Positions 1 through 7,102 of a stretch of DNA of 10,594 bases are shown piece by piece. The stretch's first letter is position 1. Every line of letters starts with the position of its first letter. Source of the DNA: Pleurotus djamor. Taxonomy: Eukaryota > Basidiomycota > Agaricomycetes > Agaricales > Pleurotaceae. The DNA lies in the NCBI GenBank assembly GCA_029747585.1, contig JAPEVF010001361.1, forward strand, positions 1-10,594, given 5' to 3'. The notes below the pieces were generated by a model that had not been told where the DNA came from, ran no database searches, and saw nothing but the letters and a program-made list of their open reading frames with translations. A program made the translations under genes and the position numbers.

Positions 1-648
1 TCTCTGCATCCTCGAAGCTCTTCATCGACATCAGTGACCAGCGAGAAAACGCGTCAGACGCTCGTCGGAAGTTCCAACATTCGTCTGGCGATCACCTAAC
101 CATTCTGAACGCGCTCAAAGCATATCACGAAATTTCATTAGCGGAAAATAGGGCTGGGCGTAAAGAATGGTGTAGGAAGCACTTTCTGAATGAGAGAGCA
201 CTGTTGGAGTCGAGGGATATCCGCGATCAGTTGAAACTGACGTGTGTACGGTTGAAAATCCCGGTGGACACGACCTGCGGGGACGGTGAAGATGCGATAT
301 TGAAATCTCTGGCCCATGGACTCGTTCAAAATTCGGCGCTCCTGCAGCCAGATGGAATATCGTATAAACAAACAATGGGACATTCAGTGAGTTCCTCCGT
401 CCCTTCATCACGTCGGAGCGCTTTAACCCCGTGCAGACAGTGAAGATCCACCCCAGCTCCGTTCTCTCGTCGAAGAAAGTCCCGGCCATCATCTACAATG
501 AACTGGTACGTCCCTTGCATATTTGAGGCGAGCGATTCCAACAATAGACATATAGGTTTACACAAATCAAGTCTACGCTCGCGGAGTGTCGTCGATACCC
601 AAGGCCTTCTTCATGTCAATACCCTCATTGAATCAACAAAGCGCTTAA
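1..648 (+). CDS. DEAH-box RNA helicase, C-terminal part (5' end outside window)
   Basis: This is the last part of a superfamily 2 DEAH-box ATP-dependent RNA helicase, a class that remodels RNA-protein complexes in splicing or ribosome biogenesis. The frame is open from the left edge. I read three exons, 1-386, 437-505 and 556-648, with two 50-bp GT..AG introns (387-436, 506-555) that keep the frame; the stop is TAA at 646-648. Visible family marks are GDHLTILN, EWCRKHFLNERALLESRDIRDQL (split here as EWCRKHFLNER and RDIRDQL), typical of the helicase-associated region, then the OB-fold signatures TVKIHPSSVL and AIIYNEL, and the ending VYARGVSSIP. The RecA-like motor domains with the DEAH box are upstream and not seen. 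The pattern suits the DHX33/Dhr2/DHX35 group, but I cannot decide the subfamily. Family assignment is firm; the substrate is unknown. Confidence 0.85.
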
Positions 649-685
649 CCAGGCGATCCTCAGCAAAGTTGATCAACAACCCACA

Positions 686-1099
686 ATGGCTACTAGCGTT
701 GCTAGGAGAGTCTGCCACGGTTCGGACACTCATAGCTTCGTGAATATCAAGCTCAACAAACATGTATGGAAGGAGCTAGTGAGCGTGCGCCAGCTGCCCA
801 TCGTCCCCGGGAGTGCATGGAGGATGTCGCTTGGATAGGCTGTCAGACCTCTCAGAATCGGACCATACAATTATACTAGCTAGTTCTCCGATCTTGATTT
901 CACGTCGTGTTGTTTTTCTATGCAGACCTGCCAAGCTGTCTGTCACCCTCCAGCCAACTTGTACCGCAGAACACACCCAACGCTGGGACACTGGAAGGTC
1001 GTCGAAGTCAGAAACCCGGGTGGCGAGCTCAAGCATGGTGGCACAGTGTTTGAGGGTCTGGACCTTCAGAGTGAAGTGACATTGCGATCTTTTGACTAA
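686..1099 (+). other. Possible small two-exon gene or gene remnant, unknown
   Basis: Two short same-strand open stretches read like coding sequence. The first runs from ATG at 686 to TAG at 836-838 (50 residues, including KLNKHVWKELVSVRQLP). The second is open from ATG at 920 to TAA at 1097-1099 (59 residues, including HWKVVEVRNPGGELKHGG). A pyrimidine-rich stretch ending TATGCAG at 925 resembles a 3' splice site. A GTGAGC at 777-782 could be the donor, joining the frames in phase 0, with an intron of about 149 bp, longer than its neighbours. I recognise no domain. The 37-bp gap after the helicase stop is too short for its own promoter, so a decayed gene or chance frames are equally likely. 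Confidence 0.25.
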
Positions 1100-1637
1100 T
1101 CAAAGCCAGAAGTCCTACAATGAACTACTCGCAGCAGAAAGACACACATCTAAGCCTAGCCGAAACCACAATCACTTTCACCAGACGACACCATCTATTA
1201 AAGACTCATGATTCTGACATCGTAGAACCGCTTCGCTGAAGCCTCAGCGCTGCTCAGCCTCCTGAACATTTGAACCTTCAGGTCGACCTCATGTGGCCCA
1301 AACACATCAAAGCTCATCCGAAGCTGCTCATCTTGAGGTTATCAGTTCCGTCTCTCATCTCTCGCTTCATGTTCTTTCTCGCAATGAAGCTTCAGCTTTA
1401 GCATTCTTGTGCTCTACTACCGGCAGTTCGGTAACATATACCTGCTAAACCCTTGAAGGTTTCTCGAAGCTGTTGCAGCTGGTGAGAACATCCGAAGCAT
1501 GTATTGACATTAAGCTTTTCCGCCGGTATCCTTGTGGACTCCCTGAGGCCAAAAATCGCATAAGACTTCCGGGCCTGGAGTGGGTAATCTGTATTCTTCC
1601 TTCCTTTTCCCCCGCTTACAAGTACTTAGTAGCCAAG
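1100..1637 (+). promoter_or_regulatory. Presumed promoter and 5' UTR of the antiporter
   Basis: No gene is visible in this stretch directly upstream of the antiporter. A pyrimidine tract at 1595-1617, followed by ACAAGTACTTAGTAGCCAAG before the ATG, is typical of fungal core promoters and leader regions, and the start codon has A at -3. Three heat-shock-element-like palindromes occur: GAACCTTC (1272-1279), GAAGCTTC (1386-1393) and TTCTCGAA (1461-1468). No strong TATA box is seen; CATATACC near 1434-1441 is weak. The promoter role is inferred from position. Confidence 0.4.
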
Positions 1638-3913
1638 ATGCCTTTAGATCTAGACCTCGTTGAGGTGAGCTTTTCGTCAAACAGTCATAGTTCTGGTCAT
1701 ACCTATTCACCGTCGTTATAGGTCACGTCTAGCGGCCTGGCTTACATCTGTCTTGGCGGTTTCGTCATGGTGGTAAGTGGCGGCGGCTGGCGTAGATCCA
1801 TCTTGGATGTAAACTGACGGTAGCCGCGGCAAGTTCTCCATGTTCTCCTTACTTGTGAGGGAAAAGGTGAGTACACGTACAAGTACCACAGAGTGCTGAA
1901 GCCGACTCCCCCTCAGCTATATATCAGCGAAGTCGTTCTTGGGACAGGCTTCGGGATTTTGATGGGCCCTTTTGTCATCAATGCCTTTGACCCTCGATCA
2001 TGGGGAAATGTCTCCAACGCCCTAACGCTGGAAGTGATGAGAATTGTTTTGGGGATAGGCCTTTTCGCTATTGGCATAGAGTTGCCCAAAACATACATGC
2101 TCGATCATGTGAAGGGCTTATCTGTGATGGTTATCCCCACTATGGCTTTCGGATGGGTTACGGTCGCAGGTCAGACACCCTTCTGGAAATGCAACTCTCA
2201 TGGTTATTGACGGGGTACCACAGGTATCATGATGGTTCTGTTCCCGAAACTGTCCTTTGTATCCTGTCTGGTCATCGCAGCCTGTCTCACTCCGACAGAT
2301 CCAGTGATCTGTGCCACTATCGTTGGTGAGTTGTTGATCTCATGCATCACCCCCTCCACCCTATGCCAACCTTCTCAGGCGGAAAATATGCCATGAAACA
2401 TGTCCCAGAGAATTTACGCCATATCCTTGCTGCTGAATCTGCGGCAAACGATGGACTGGCATATCCCTTCTTAAATATCTCCATATACTTGACTGTTGAA
2501 GCCTCTAGTCGCGTCGCCATAACAAAATGGTTCTTGGTAGGCTGGATATGTAAGTCATTGTTTACAGTGGCTCATGTCGTCGCGCTCACCCTCGACTCAA
2601 AAAAAACAGATCAAGTCATCATGGGAGTCATGATTGGTGTTATCATTGGATTGTCGTTTTCCCGGATGATGAAGTTCACGCACGGCAAGGGGTACATCGA
2701 CAGAGAGTCATACGTCGCACAGTACCTCGCCGTCGCCATCTTTACGATTGGCATCGTTCGTACCATTGGTAGTGACGACCTTTTGGCGGTATTCGCTGCT
2801 GGTATGTCACCTCTGTTTGTTTATGCGGAGTCCCTTGTTGATCGAGGATATCCTTTAGGATGTGCCATTTCCTGGGATGGCCACTTTAAAGATCAGGTCA
2901 AAGGAGAGGTGTTTGCGTCCGTCATTGACCTGGTACTAAACTGTGCCTGCTTCGTCTACATCGGCGCTTGGATTCCGTTCCAATCATTCGACATCCCGCA
3001 TCTCGGTGTCACTCTTTGGGAACTCACGGCCTTAGCGATTGCTATTTTGTGCGTCCGAAGGATCCCTTTTGTCGTTCTACTGTACCCATGGACACCCGAA
3101 ATCATGTCGTGGAGAGAAGCCGCATTCTGTGGGCATTTTGGTCAGTCCCATTCTCTTTATACCCCCGACAACGTTCACCCCAGAATTAAACTACTTTTTT
3201 ACACCATAGGGCCGGTGAGCTATCCTAATTCTTCGTCGTGTTGAGGTCTCCCTGCTCATCCTATTCATGATGAGATGGGCGTGGGCGCCATCTTCATCTC
3301 AACTCTTGCCCTCACAAGGCTCCCCGAGCCGCAGGACCCACCTCAAGGTCAAGCTGAGCTCCTCGCGGCTGTCATTCATCCGATCGTTTCATTCGTCGTG
3401 CTTGTATCAATTATCATCCGTGCGATACCGTTCTCCGTTCTGTCTCTTCCGTCACTCATTCTCCAAACAGATGGACTATCAATCCCCTTCTTATCTTTGG
3501 GACGCCGAGCGACGCGTTCACTATCCATCTCTGCAACCTTTACGCGAAACAATGGTCCTGACTGGCTGGCTGGTACTCGACGACTCGGAGAACCTCATCA
3601 ATCACTACCCGTCCCAGAAATTGACCCCGCAAGCTCGAACAATGAAGCTAGGACATCTAACACGACTCTTGTTTTAGACATAGAGTCAGGTAACGCTACG
3701 AGAGTTCCCTCCGTAGCTCACATAGCGCCTCAAATCACCGCTTCCACTAGCCAGGAAGCCATTAGGCAACGTCATTGCATTGGAGAAATTGGAACAGAGA
3801 AAAGTAAGTACCAAGTTTTCAACAAGCCAAACAGCTGTAGATACTCTTACACGCAGGATGAGCTTGGAACCCATGTATCACTTTGTTCAGACCACTTCCG
3901 AAACGATGTGTAA
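1638..3913 (+). CDS. NHA1: Na+(K+)/H+ antiporter, NHA1/Sod2 family, 3' end altered by LTR
   Basis: This plasma-membrane antiporter would export Na+, Li+ or K+ in exchange for protons. Exons: 1638-1664, 1722-1772, 1834-1866, 1917-2169, 2224-2325, 2379-2549, 2610-2801, 2859-3140, 3210-3214, 3275-3419 and 3471 onward. Phases agree at every junction; introns are 50-69 bp. The spliced product starts MPLDLDLVEV, with the family motifs FDPRSWGN, ELPK, LTPTDPV (T146-D147), AAESAANDG (N179-D180), GSDDLLA (D268-D269), the end of exon 8 (GHFG) running through the 5-nt exon into MGVGAIFIST, and HGLSIPFLSLGRR before the cytoplasmic tail. The three acidic sites match residues essential in yeast Sod2. The tail end is uncertain: unspliced, it stops at TAA 3911-3913, inside the LTR. 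A GTAAGT at 3804 could instead splice to 3857 (stop at 3859-3861) or to 3841 (stop at 4014-4016, in LTR sequence). The transport core is intact; the tail is short for agaricomycete homologues as I recall them. Confidence 0.88.
3210..3214 (+). other. 5-nt micro-exon of the antiporter
   Basis: The five bases GGCCG lie between an acceptor CATAG (ending 3209) and a donor GTGAGC (from 3215). They complete a Gly codon begun at 3140 and add Pro, giving the conserved GHFGPMGVGA run when exon 10 (from 3275) follows. The flanking introns are 69 and 60 bp. Reading on past 3214 meets TGA at 3241-3243. Skipping the micro-exon puts exon 10 out of frame. Confidence 0.75.
3804..3856 (+). other. Candidate last intron of the antiporter, alternative acceptors
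   Basis: A consensus donor GTAAGT at 3804 is followed by TAG ending at 3840 and CAG ending at 3856. The longer version (53 bp) matches the length of the other introns but gives a stop codon almost at once (3859-3861), and its only good branch site, CTTAC at 3846-3850, sits very near the acceptor. The shorter version (37 bp) keeps the frame open into the LTR. Intron retention also leaves an open frame to 3913. The sequence alone does not decide between them. Confidence 0.4.
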
Positions 3914-4146
3914 CGATGCTACCCCAAAGGCGGATAGGAGCGTCACACGAAAGAAGGCTTCACTCGGAAAGACAGGGATAACGAGTCGATTCAAGCGAAC
4001 TTTTTCTAATACATGATAATCGAGACCTTTATATACCTCAGAGGCAAGTATATAGGAGAGTACGGATGCGAGACGGAATGACGAAAGACAAGAGAATATA
4101 AGTACAAAAAGAGAGGGGAATCTCGGAAGATTACCGAGCCGTTACA
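3909..4146 (-). repeat. 3' LTR of the Ty3/gypsy element, 238 bp
   Basis: Read on the minus strand, it starts TGTAACGG at 4146, directly after the polypurine tract, and ends CGTTACA at 3909. The ends form a perfect 7-bp inverted repeat, TGTAACG/CGTTACA, with the usual TG..CA termini. A TATA box lies about 112 bp in, leaving roughly 140 bp of U3 and about 100 bp for R and U5, a sensible layout. A short inverted repeat CTCGG/CCGAG lies near the U3 start. The outer boundary rests on the terminal repeat alone because the 5' LTR is not in the window. Confidence 0.75.
4027..4035 (-). promoter_or_regulatory. TATA box of the LTR promoter
   Basis: On the minus strand this reads TATATAAAG within GAGGTATATAAAGGTCTCG. 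In an LTR it would set the start of R about 25-35 bp downstream, near 3995-4005. In the 3' copy, transcription from here would run leftwards into the antiporter, antisense to it. Confidence 0.55.
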
Positions 4147-4157
4147 CTCGCCCTCCC
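4147..4157 (-). other. Polypurine tract (plus-strand primer site)
   Basis: On the minus strand GGGAGGGCGAG directly precedes the LTR start TGTAACGG. Ty3/gypsy elements prime plus-strand DNA synthesis from such a purine run just upstream of the 3' LTR, so it also fixes the LTR inner boundary. Confidence 0.75.
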
Positions 4158-4176
4158 GAACTTGAACACAAGTTCG
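4157..4176 (-). repeat. Perfect 8-bp hairpin between the stop codon and polypurine tract
   Basis: An 8-bp perfect stem, CGAACTTG and CAAGTTCG, flanks a 4-nt loop (AACA on the plus strand, TGTT in the element RNA sense). It starts one base after the polyprotein stop codon (4178-4180) and abuts the polypurine tract. Confidence 0.7.
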
Positions 4177-4177
4177 T

Positions 4178-7102
4178 CTAGGTTGCCTTCGCCTTTCCCT
4201 TCGAGGACTTCTTCTTCCCTTCATCAGCTTTCTGCTTCTCCTTCCCAGCCTTAATCAATTCTTCTTCAAATTCTTTGTCGGAGTTGTGGTCCATATCAAC
4301 GTCGTCGATTGGAACGTCAGCGAGAGCTCTGGCGGCCTCAGCAGCGGCGGGAGCGGAGATAGACCCAATGGGCAGAGTGGTGTTAGAGGCGGAGGTAGAT
4401 GGTGAAGCGGAAGAGGAGGATGAGGAGGCGGAATTGGTGGAAGTAATGGTCAAAGTCGAGCCAGATGTTACAGTGGATTCGATGATGGTGCCATTGGCGT
4501 TGGTGATGGTAAGCTTGTTCTCGACCTGGCGACGACCTTTCTTCTCCTTGGCGGGCTTCTCCTGCTGTTTCTTGGGGCGACTGTCTTTGTTGTAGGGTTC
4601 ATGGCGCCCGGATTTCTTCTTCTTCTCCACAGCCTGCTTCGCACCAGCCTCCGCAAGTACCTTGCACTGCCATTCCAACCCAGCAATCCTATCCTTCTCT
4701 CCGCGGGAAGACTTGTGCTTCTTGTTGGACTTCTGTTTGGTCGAGGCACCCTGAGAGTTGTGATTGTCGGTGGATTTAGAGGAGGAAGGAGTGGATGAAG
4801 ACGACGAGGACGAGGACGAGGAGGAAGAAGAGTCGGAGGTGTTATCCTTCTTCTGGTTGGCAAAACGGGGGTGGTCCTCGAGTCCAATGAGATGCCTCGG
4901 AACGTGGTGAGAGTAGCGGTGGATGTTTCCTTGCTCATCAAAGTGGGACCACCGACCATCGATATCGGGTTCCAAGTTCATGATGCGAACGAACCAGTGG
5001 TACTCCTCGAGGTCGGGGCTCATGGTAGAAATTTCTCCACTATCAATAGCCTCCTGGATCTCGTAGAAGCGCAGAAGCGTAGACCGTCCGTAGTAACGCG
5101 CATCGCTGCTCTTGGGTACGCGGAGGATCCAGCGGTTGGGTTCGGTACGATGAAGATAGCGGAAGGCAGGATGGATGTATGATTCACGCATGATGGAACG
5201 ACGGGGTTTAGATTTGGTGGCGGAGTGTGAATGATAAGAGGGGCGAATACGAGGAACAATAAGTATGGGACGAGGAGGAGAGGATGGTAAACGGCGTCGG
5301 TGATGAGGAAGTGGTTTAGGATGTGAACGAGTAGAGCGAAGAAGATGCTGAGGGATAGGACGAAGAGCTTTCATCCTTTTATGTCTGCGGGCTTTAGGAG
5401 AGAAGGAGATCGCTCCTAAACTCAGAGCAGAGGAGTCTTTAGGCATGACGCCTTTTCCTGCGGGTAAGTCTTCCGCACGAGTAACTCCTTGCAATTCTAG
5501 ATATTGACTGAAAGCCTCTAGGTGGTGCACTTTGCTGTAGGGGAGCCAAGTCACGTCACCGGAATACCACAGCATTTCGAAGGAAGAGTTCAATCCGCTA
5601 CCGGAGTGGGAGCGGATCTCTTTCACTGCCCACTCGTTGCTACCAACACCCGGATTCGTAATCCATTCGAAACGACGATTAGGGAACAAGTTGTCATCGT
5701 TGGGAATGTGAATACGGAGGAGCGACGCGTGAAAAACATCATGCAAACTCCTTTGCTTGAGTTCAGAAGGCAAGTCGAGCGCGAACGAGCTATCATTGAA
5801 GCTTCGAGTAATTCGGTAAGGGCCGATATACTTTGGAAGAAGCTTACGCGCTAAACCTTTAGGAAAGGTGATGTTTTTCGTTGACAGGTACACCATATCT
5901 CCAATAACGAAAGGAGCATCGCGACGATGTCGATTGGCGGCTCTAGTTTGCTTCACCCGCGCGTCAAGAATAGCATCATGAGCGGCCATGATCGCATACT
6001 TGATTCTCTGCGCAAATTTTCGAACAGAGGGGAACTCAGACGTCAAGTTGTTCCACATCCATCCGCGCGGCATTCTCCCAGAGTTCAGGAAGAAAGGAGC
6101 AAACCCGGTTGTTTCAGAACGAGCCGAGTTAATCGCAAACTCAATTGCAGGTAAGCGCAAAACCCAGTCTTTCTGATCAGCGCTGACACATTGTCTGATC
6201 ATTTGCGTGACCGTACGATTCGCGCGTTCAGTTGCACCATCAGTCTCAGGATGGTAAGAACTGCTCATTTTCAACTTGGTTCCAACAAGCTTTTGAAGTT
6301 CCTGCCAGAAACGGCCTTGGAACAAAGAGTCGCGGTCACTCACAATGGCCGAAGGAATGCCATGCAGTTTCCAAACGTGTGAGTACACTAATTCAGCGAT
6401 GTCTTCTTGTTTATAATTCACCCTACTAGGTACGAGGTGAACCATCGCCGAAAGATGATCAATAATGACCGTGATCGAGTCGTAGTTACCGTCTCGATCA
6501 GAAGACTCAGGGAGAGGACCGACAAAGTCAATACCAATAACTTCCCAAGGTTCCTTAGGTACGGGAAGTGGACTCAAGAGTCCATACGGCTTCTGGTTGT
6601 TTGACTTCGATCGCTGACATACGGTGCAGCTTTCGCAAAATGATTTCGTATCTGCAACCATGGTTTTCCACCAGACATGTTCACGAAGGTATGTCAATGT
6701 TTTGGAGTAACCCAAATGCGCTAACAAACGATGACCTTCAGTGAGAACAATCTCACGCGCGTTGCGGCCGTCGACCACCACGTTGGGAATACAAAGGACT
6801 TTCTTCCCATCTATGTGTATGTGGATCACGCCGTTTCGCAGCTCAAAGTTCTTAAAGTGCTTCGGGTTTTCAAGAATACTCTTGAAGAAGGGATCAGTTT
6901 CATATTTTCCCTTCAACAGCTCAGGTAAGTCAATACCATCTGAACTGCTAACCAGAACGCCCAAAAGTCCAGTATTTTCCTTGGTTAAGCTGGGACTATA
7001 ATTAGAACCGCGCGTGGCTTCGGTTACAGGGACCGAATTGCTTCCGTTGGAATTGCTTCCGGTTGAAGGCATCGTGTGAGNTTTTTTCTTTTTGTTTTCC
7101 AT
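4178..7102 (-). CDS. pol: Pol, second part: integrase, chromodomain and long C-terminal tail
   Basis: This 974-codon open frame encodes the integrase that inserts the element's cDNA. The Met at 7102 is probably not a real start; the frame is the continuation of the upstream pol frame across the N at 7081. In order: HHCC zinc finger (H124, H129, C159, C162), catalytic core with D192 (GIDFVGPLP), D256 (IVSDRDSLF) and E292 (DGATERAN), 35 residues between the last two, so DD35E; GPY/F-type module at about 420-431 (KYIGPYR); VFHASLLR; then a divergent chromodomain at about 489-536 (EWAVKEIRSHS, LWYSGDVTWLPYSKV). A tail of some 430 residues follows: basic Pro/His stretch, a short folded-looking block with IDGRW (665-745), a serine run (about 756-777), and a Lys/Glu-rich end. 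Stop is TAG at 4178-4180. The tail's function is unknown. Confidence 0.9.
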   Translation of the reverse strand: MENKKKKXHTMPSTGSNSNGSNSVPVTEATRGSNYSPSLTKENTGLLGVLVSSSDGIDLPELLKGKYETDPFFKSILENPKHFKNFELRNGVIHIHIDGKKVLCIPNVVVDGRNAREIVLTEGHRLLAHLGYSKTLTYLREHVWWKTMVADTKSFCESCTVCQRSKSNNQKPYGLLSPLPVPKEPWEVIGIDFVGPLPESSDRDGNYDSITVIIDHLSAMVHLVPSRVNYKQEDIAELVYSHVWKLHGIPSAIVSDRDSLFQGRFWQELQKLVGTKLKMSSSYHPETDGATERANRTVTQMIRQCVSADQKDWVLRLPAIEFAINSARSETTGFAPFFLNSGRMPRGWMWNNLTSEFPSVRKFAQRIKYAIMAAHDAILDARVKQTRAANRHRRDAPFVIGDMVYLSTKNITFPKGLARKLLPKYIGPYRITRSFNDSSFALDLPSELKQRSLHDVFHASLLRIHIPNDDNLFPNRRFEWITNPGVGSNEWAVKEIRSHSGSGLNSSFEMLWYSGDVTWLPYSKVHHLEAFSQYLELQGVTRAEDLPAGKGVMPKDSSALSLGAISFSPKARRHKRMKALRPIPQHLLRSTRSHPKPLPHHRRRLPSSPPRPILIVPRIRPSYHSHSATKSKPRRSIMRESYIHPAFRYLHRTEPNRWILRVPKSSDARYYGRSTLLRFYEIQEAIDSGEISTMSPDLEEYHWFVRIMNLEPDIDGRWSHFDEQGNIHRYSHHVPRHLIGLEDHPRFANQKKDNTSDSSSSSSSSSSSSSTPSSSKSTDNHNSQGASTKQKSNKKHKSSRGEKDRIAGLEWQCKVLAEAGAKQAVEKKKKSGRHEPYNKDSRPKKQQEKPAKEKKGRRQVENKLTITNANGTIIESTVTSGSTLTITSTNSASSSSSSASPSTSASNTTLPIGSISAPAAAEAARALADVPIDDVDMDHNSDKEFEEELIKAGKEKQKADEGKKKSSKGKAKAT
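4783..4840. repeat. Purine-rich trinucleotide run coding the serine tract
   Basis: The plus strand is a degenerate GAG/GAC/GAA triplet run. In the element sense it gives mixed TCN codons encoding about 15 consecutive serines in the pol tail. The mixed codons suggest the serine run is kept at protein level rather than being a fresh microsatellite slip, but the tract is likely length-variable. Confidence 0.6.

Larger units (their letters stand above)
649..1637. other. Intergenic stretch without a recognised gene
   Basis: About 1 kb lies between the helicase stop and the antiporter start. The first 450 bp contain two short coding-like stretches, listed separately. From about 1100 onward I see no credible coding frame: the small open frames lack recognisable motifs and run across AT- and CT-rich DNA. 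No tRNA, rRNA or LTR-like terminus was found here. The right half is most simply the promoter and 5' UTR of the antiporter, possibly preceded by the helicase 3' UTR. Confidence 0.5.

Noticed and set aside
776..1036. 86-codon minus-strand open frame in the intergenic stretch
   Set aside because: No motif, no splice-compatible neighbours, and it overlaps the better plus-strand candidate.
1310..1500. 10-bp direct repeat CATCCGAAGC upstream of the antiporter
   Set aside because: Only two copies at unrelated spacing (near 1315 and 1489); can occur by chance and no family site is known to me.
3215..3243. Exon continuing past 3214 instead of a micro-exon
   Set aside because: It reaches TGA at 3241-3243 and loses the conserved MGVGAIF continuation, whereas splicing at 3215 to 3275 restores it.
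3904..3908. CGATG as a confirmed target-site duplication
   Set aside because: Only one end of the element is in the window, and CGATG also occurs just inside the LTR (3914-3918), so it is only a candidate.
4014..4146. A shorter 133-bp LTR ending TTATCA at 4014
   Set aside because: It would leave only about 13 bp after the TATA box, with no room for R and U5, and its ends match poorly. The TGTAACG/CGTTACA pair at 3909-4146 fits much better.
4468..4959. 163-codon minus-strand open frame rich in Arg/Pro
   Set aside because: It overlaps the low-complexity pol tail in another frame; its composition follows from the triplet bias of the serine and lysine codons.
7075..7102. Programmed ribosomal frameshift at the A-rich run between RNase H and integrase
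   Set aside because: Ty3/gypsy frameshifts occur between gag and pol, not inside pol, and the break falls on an unresolved N beside a homopolymer. An assembly or base-call error explains it more simply.
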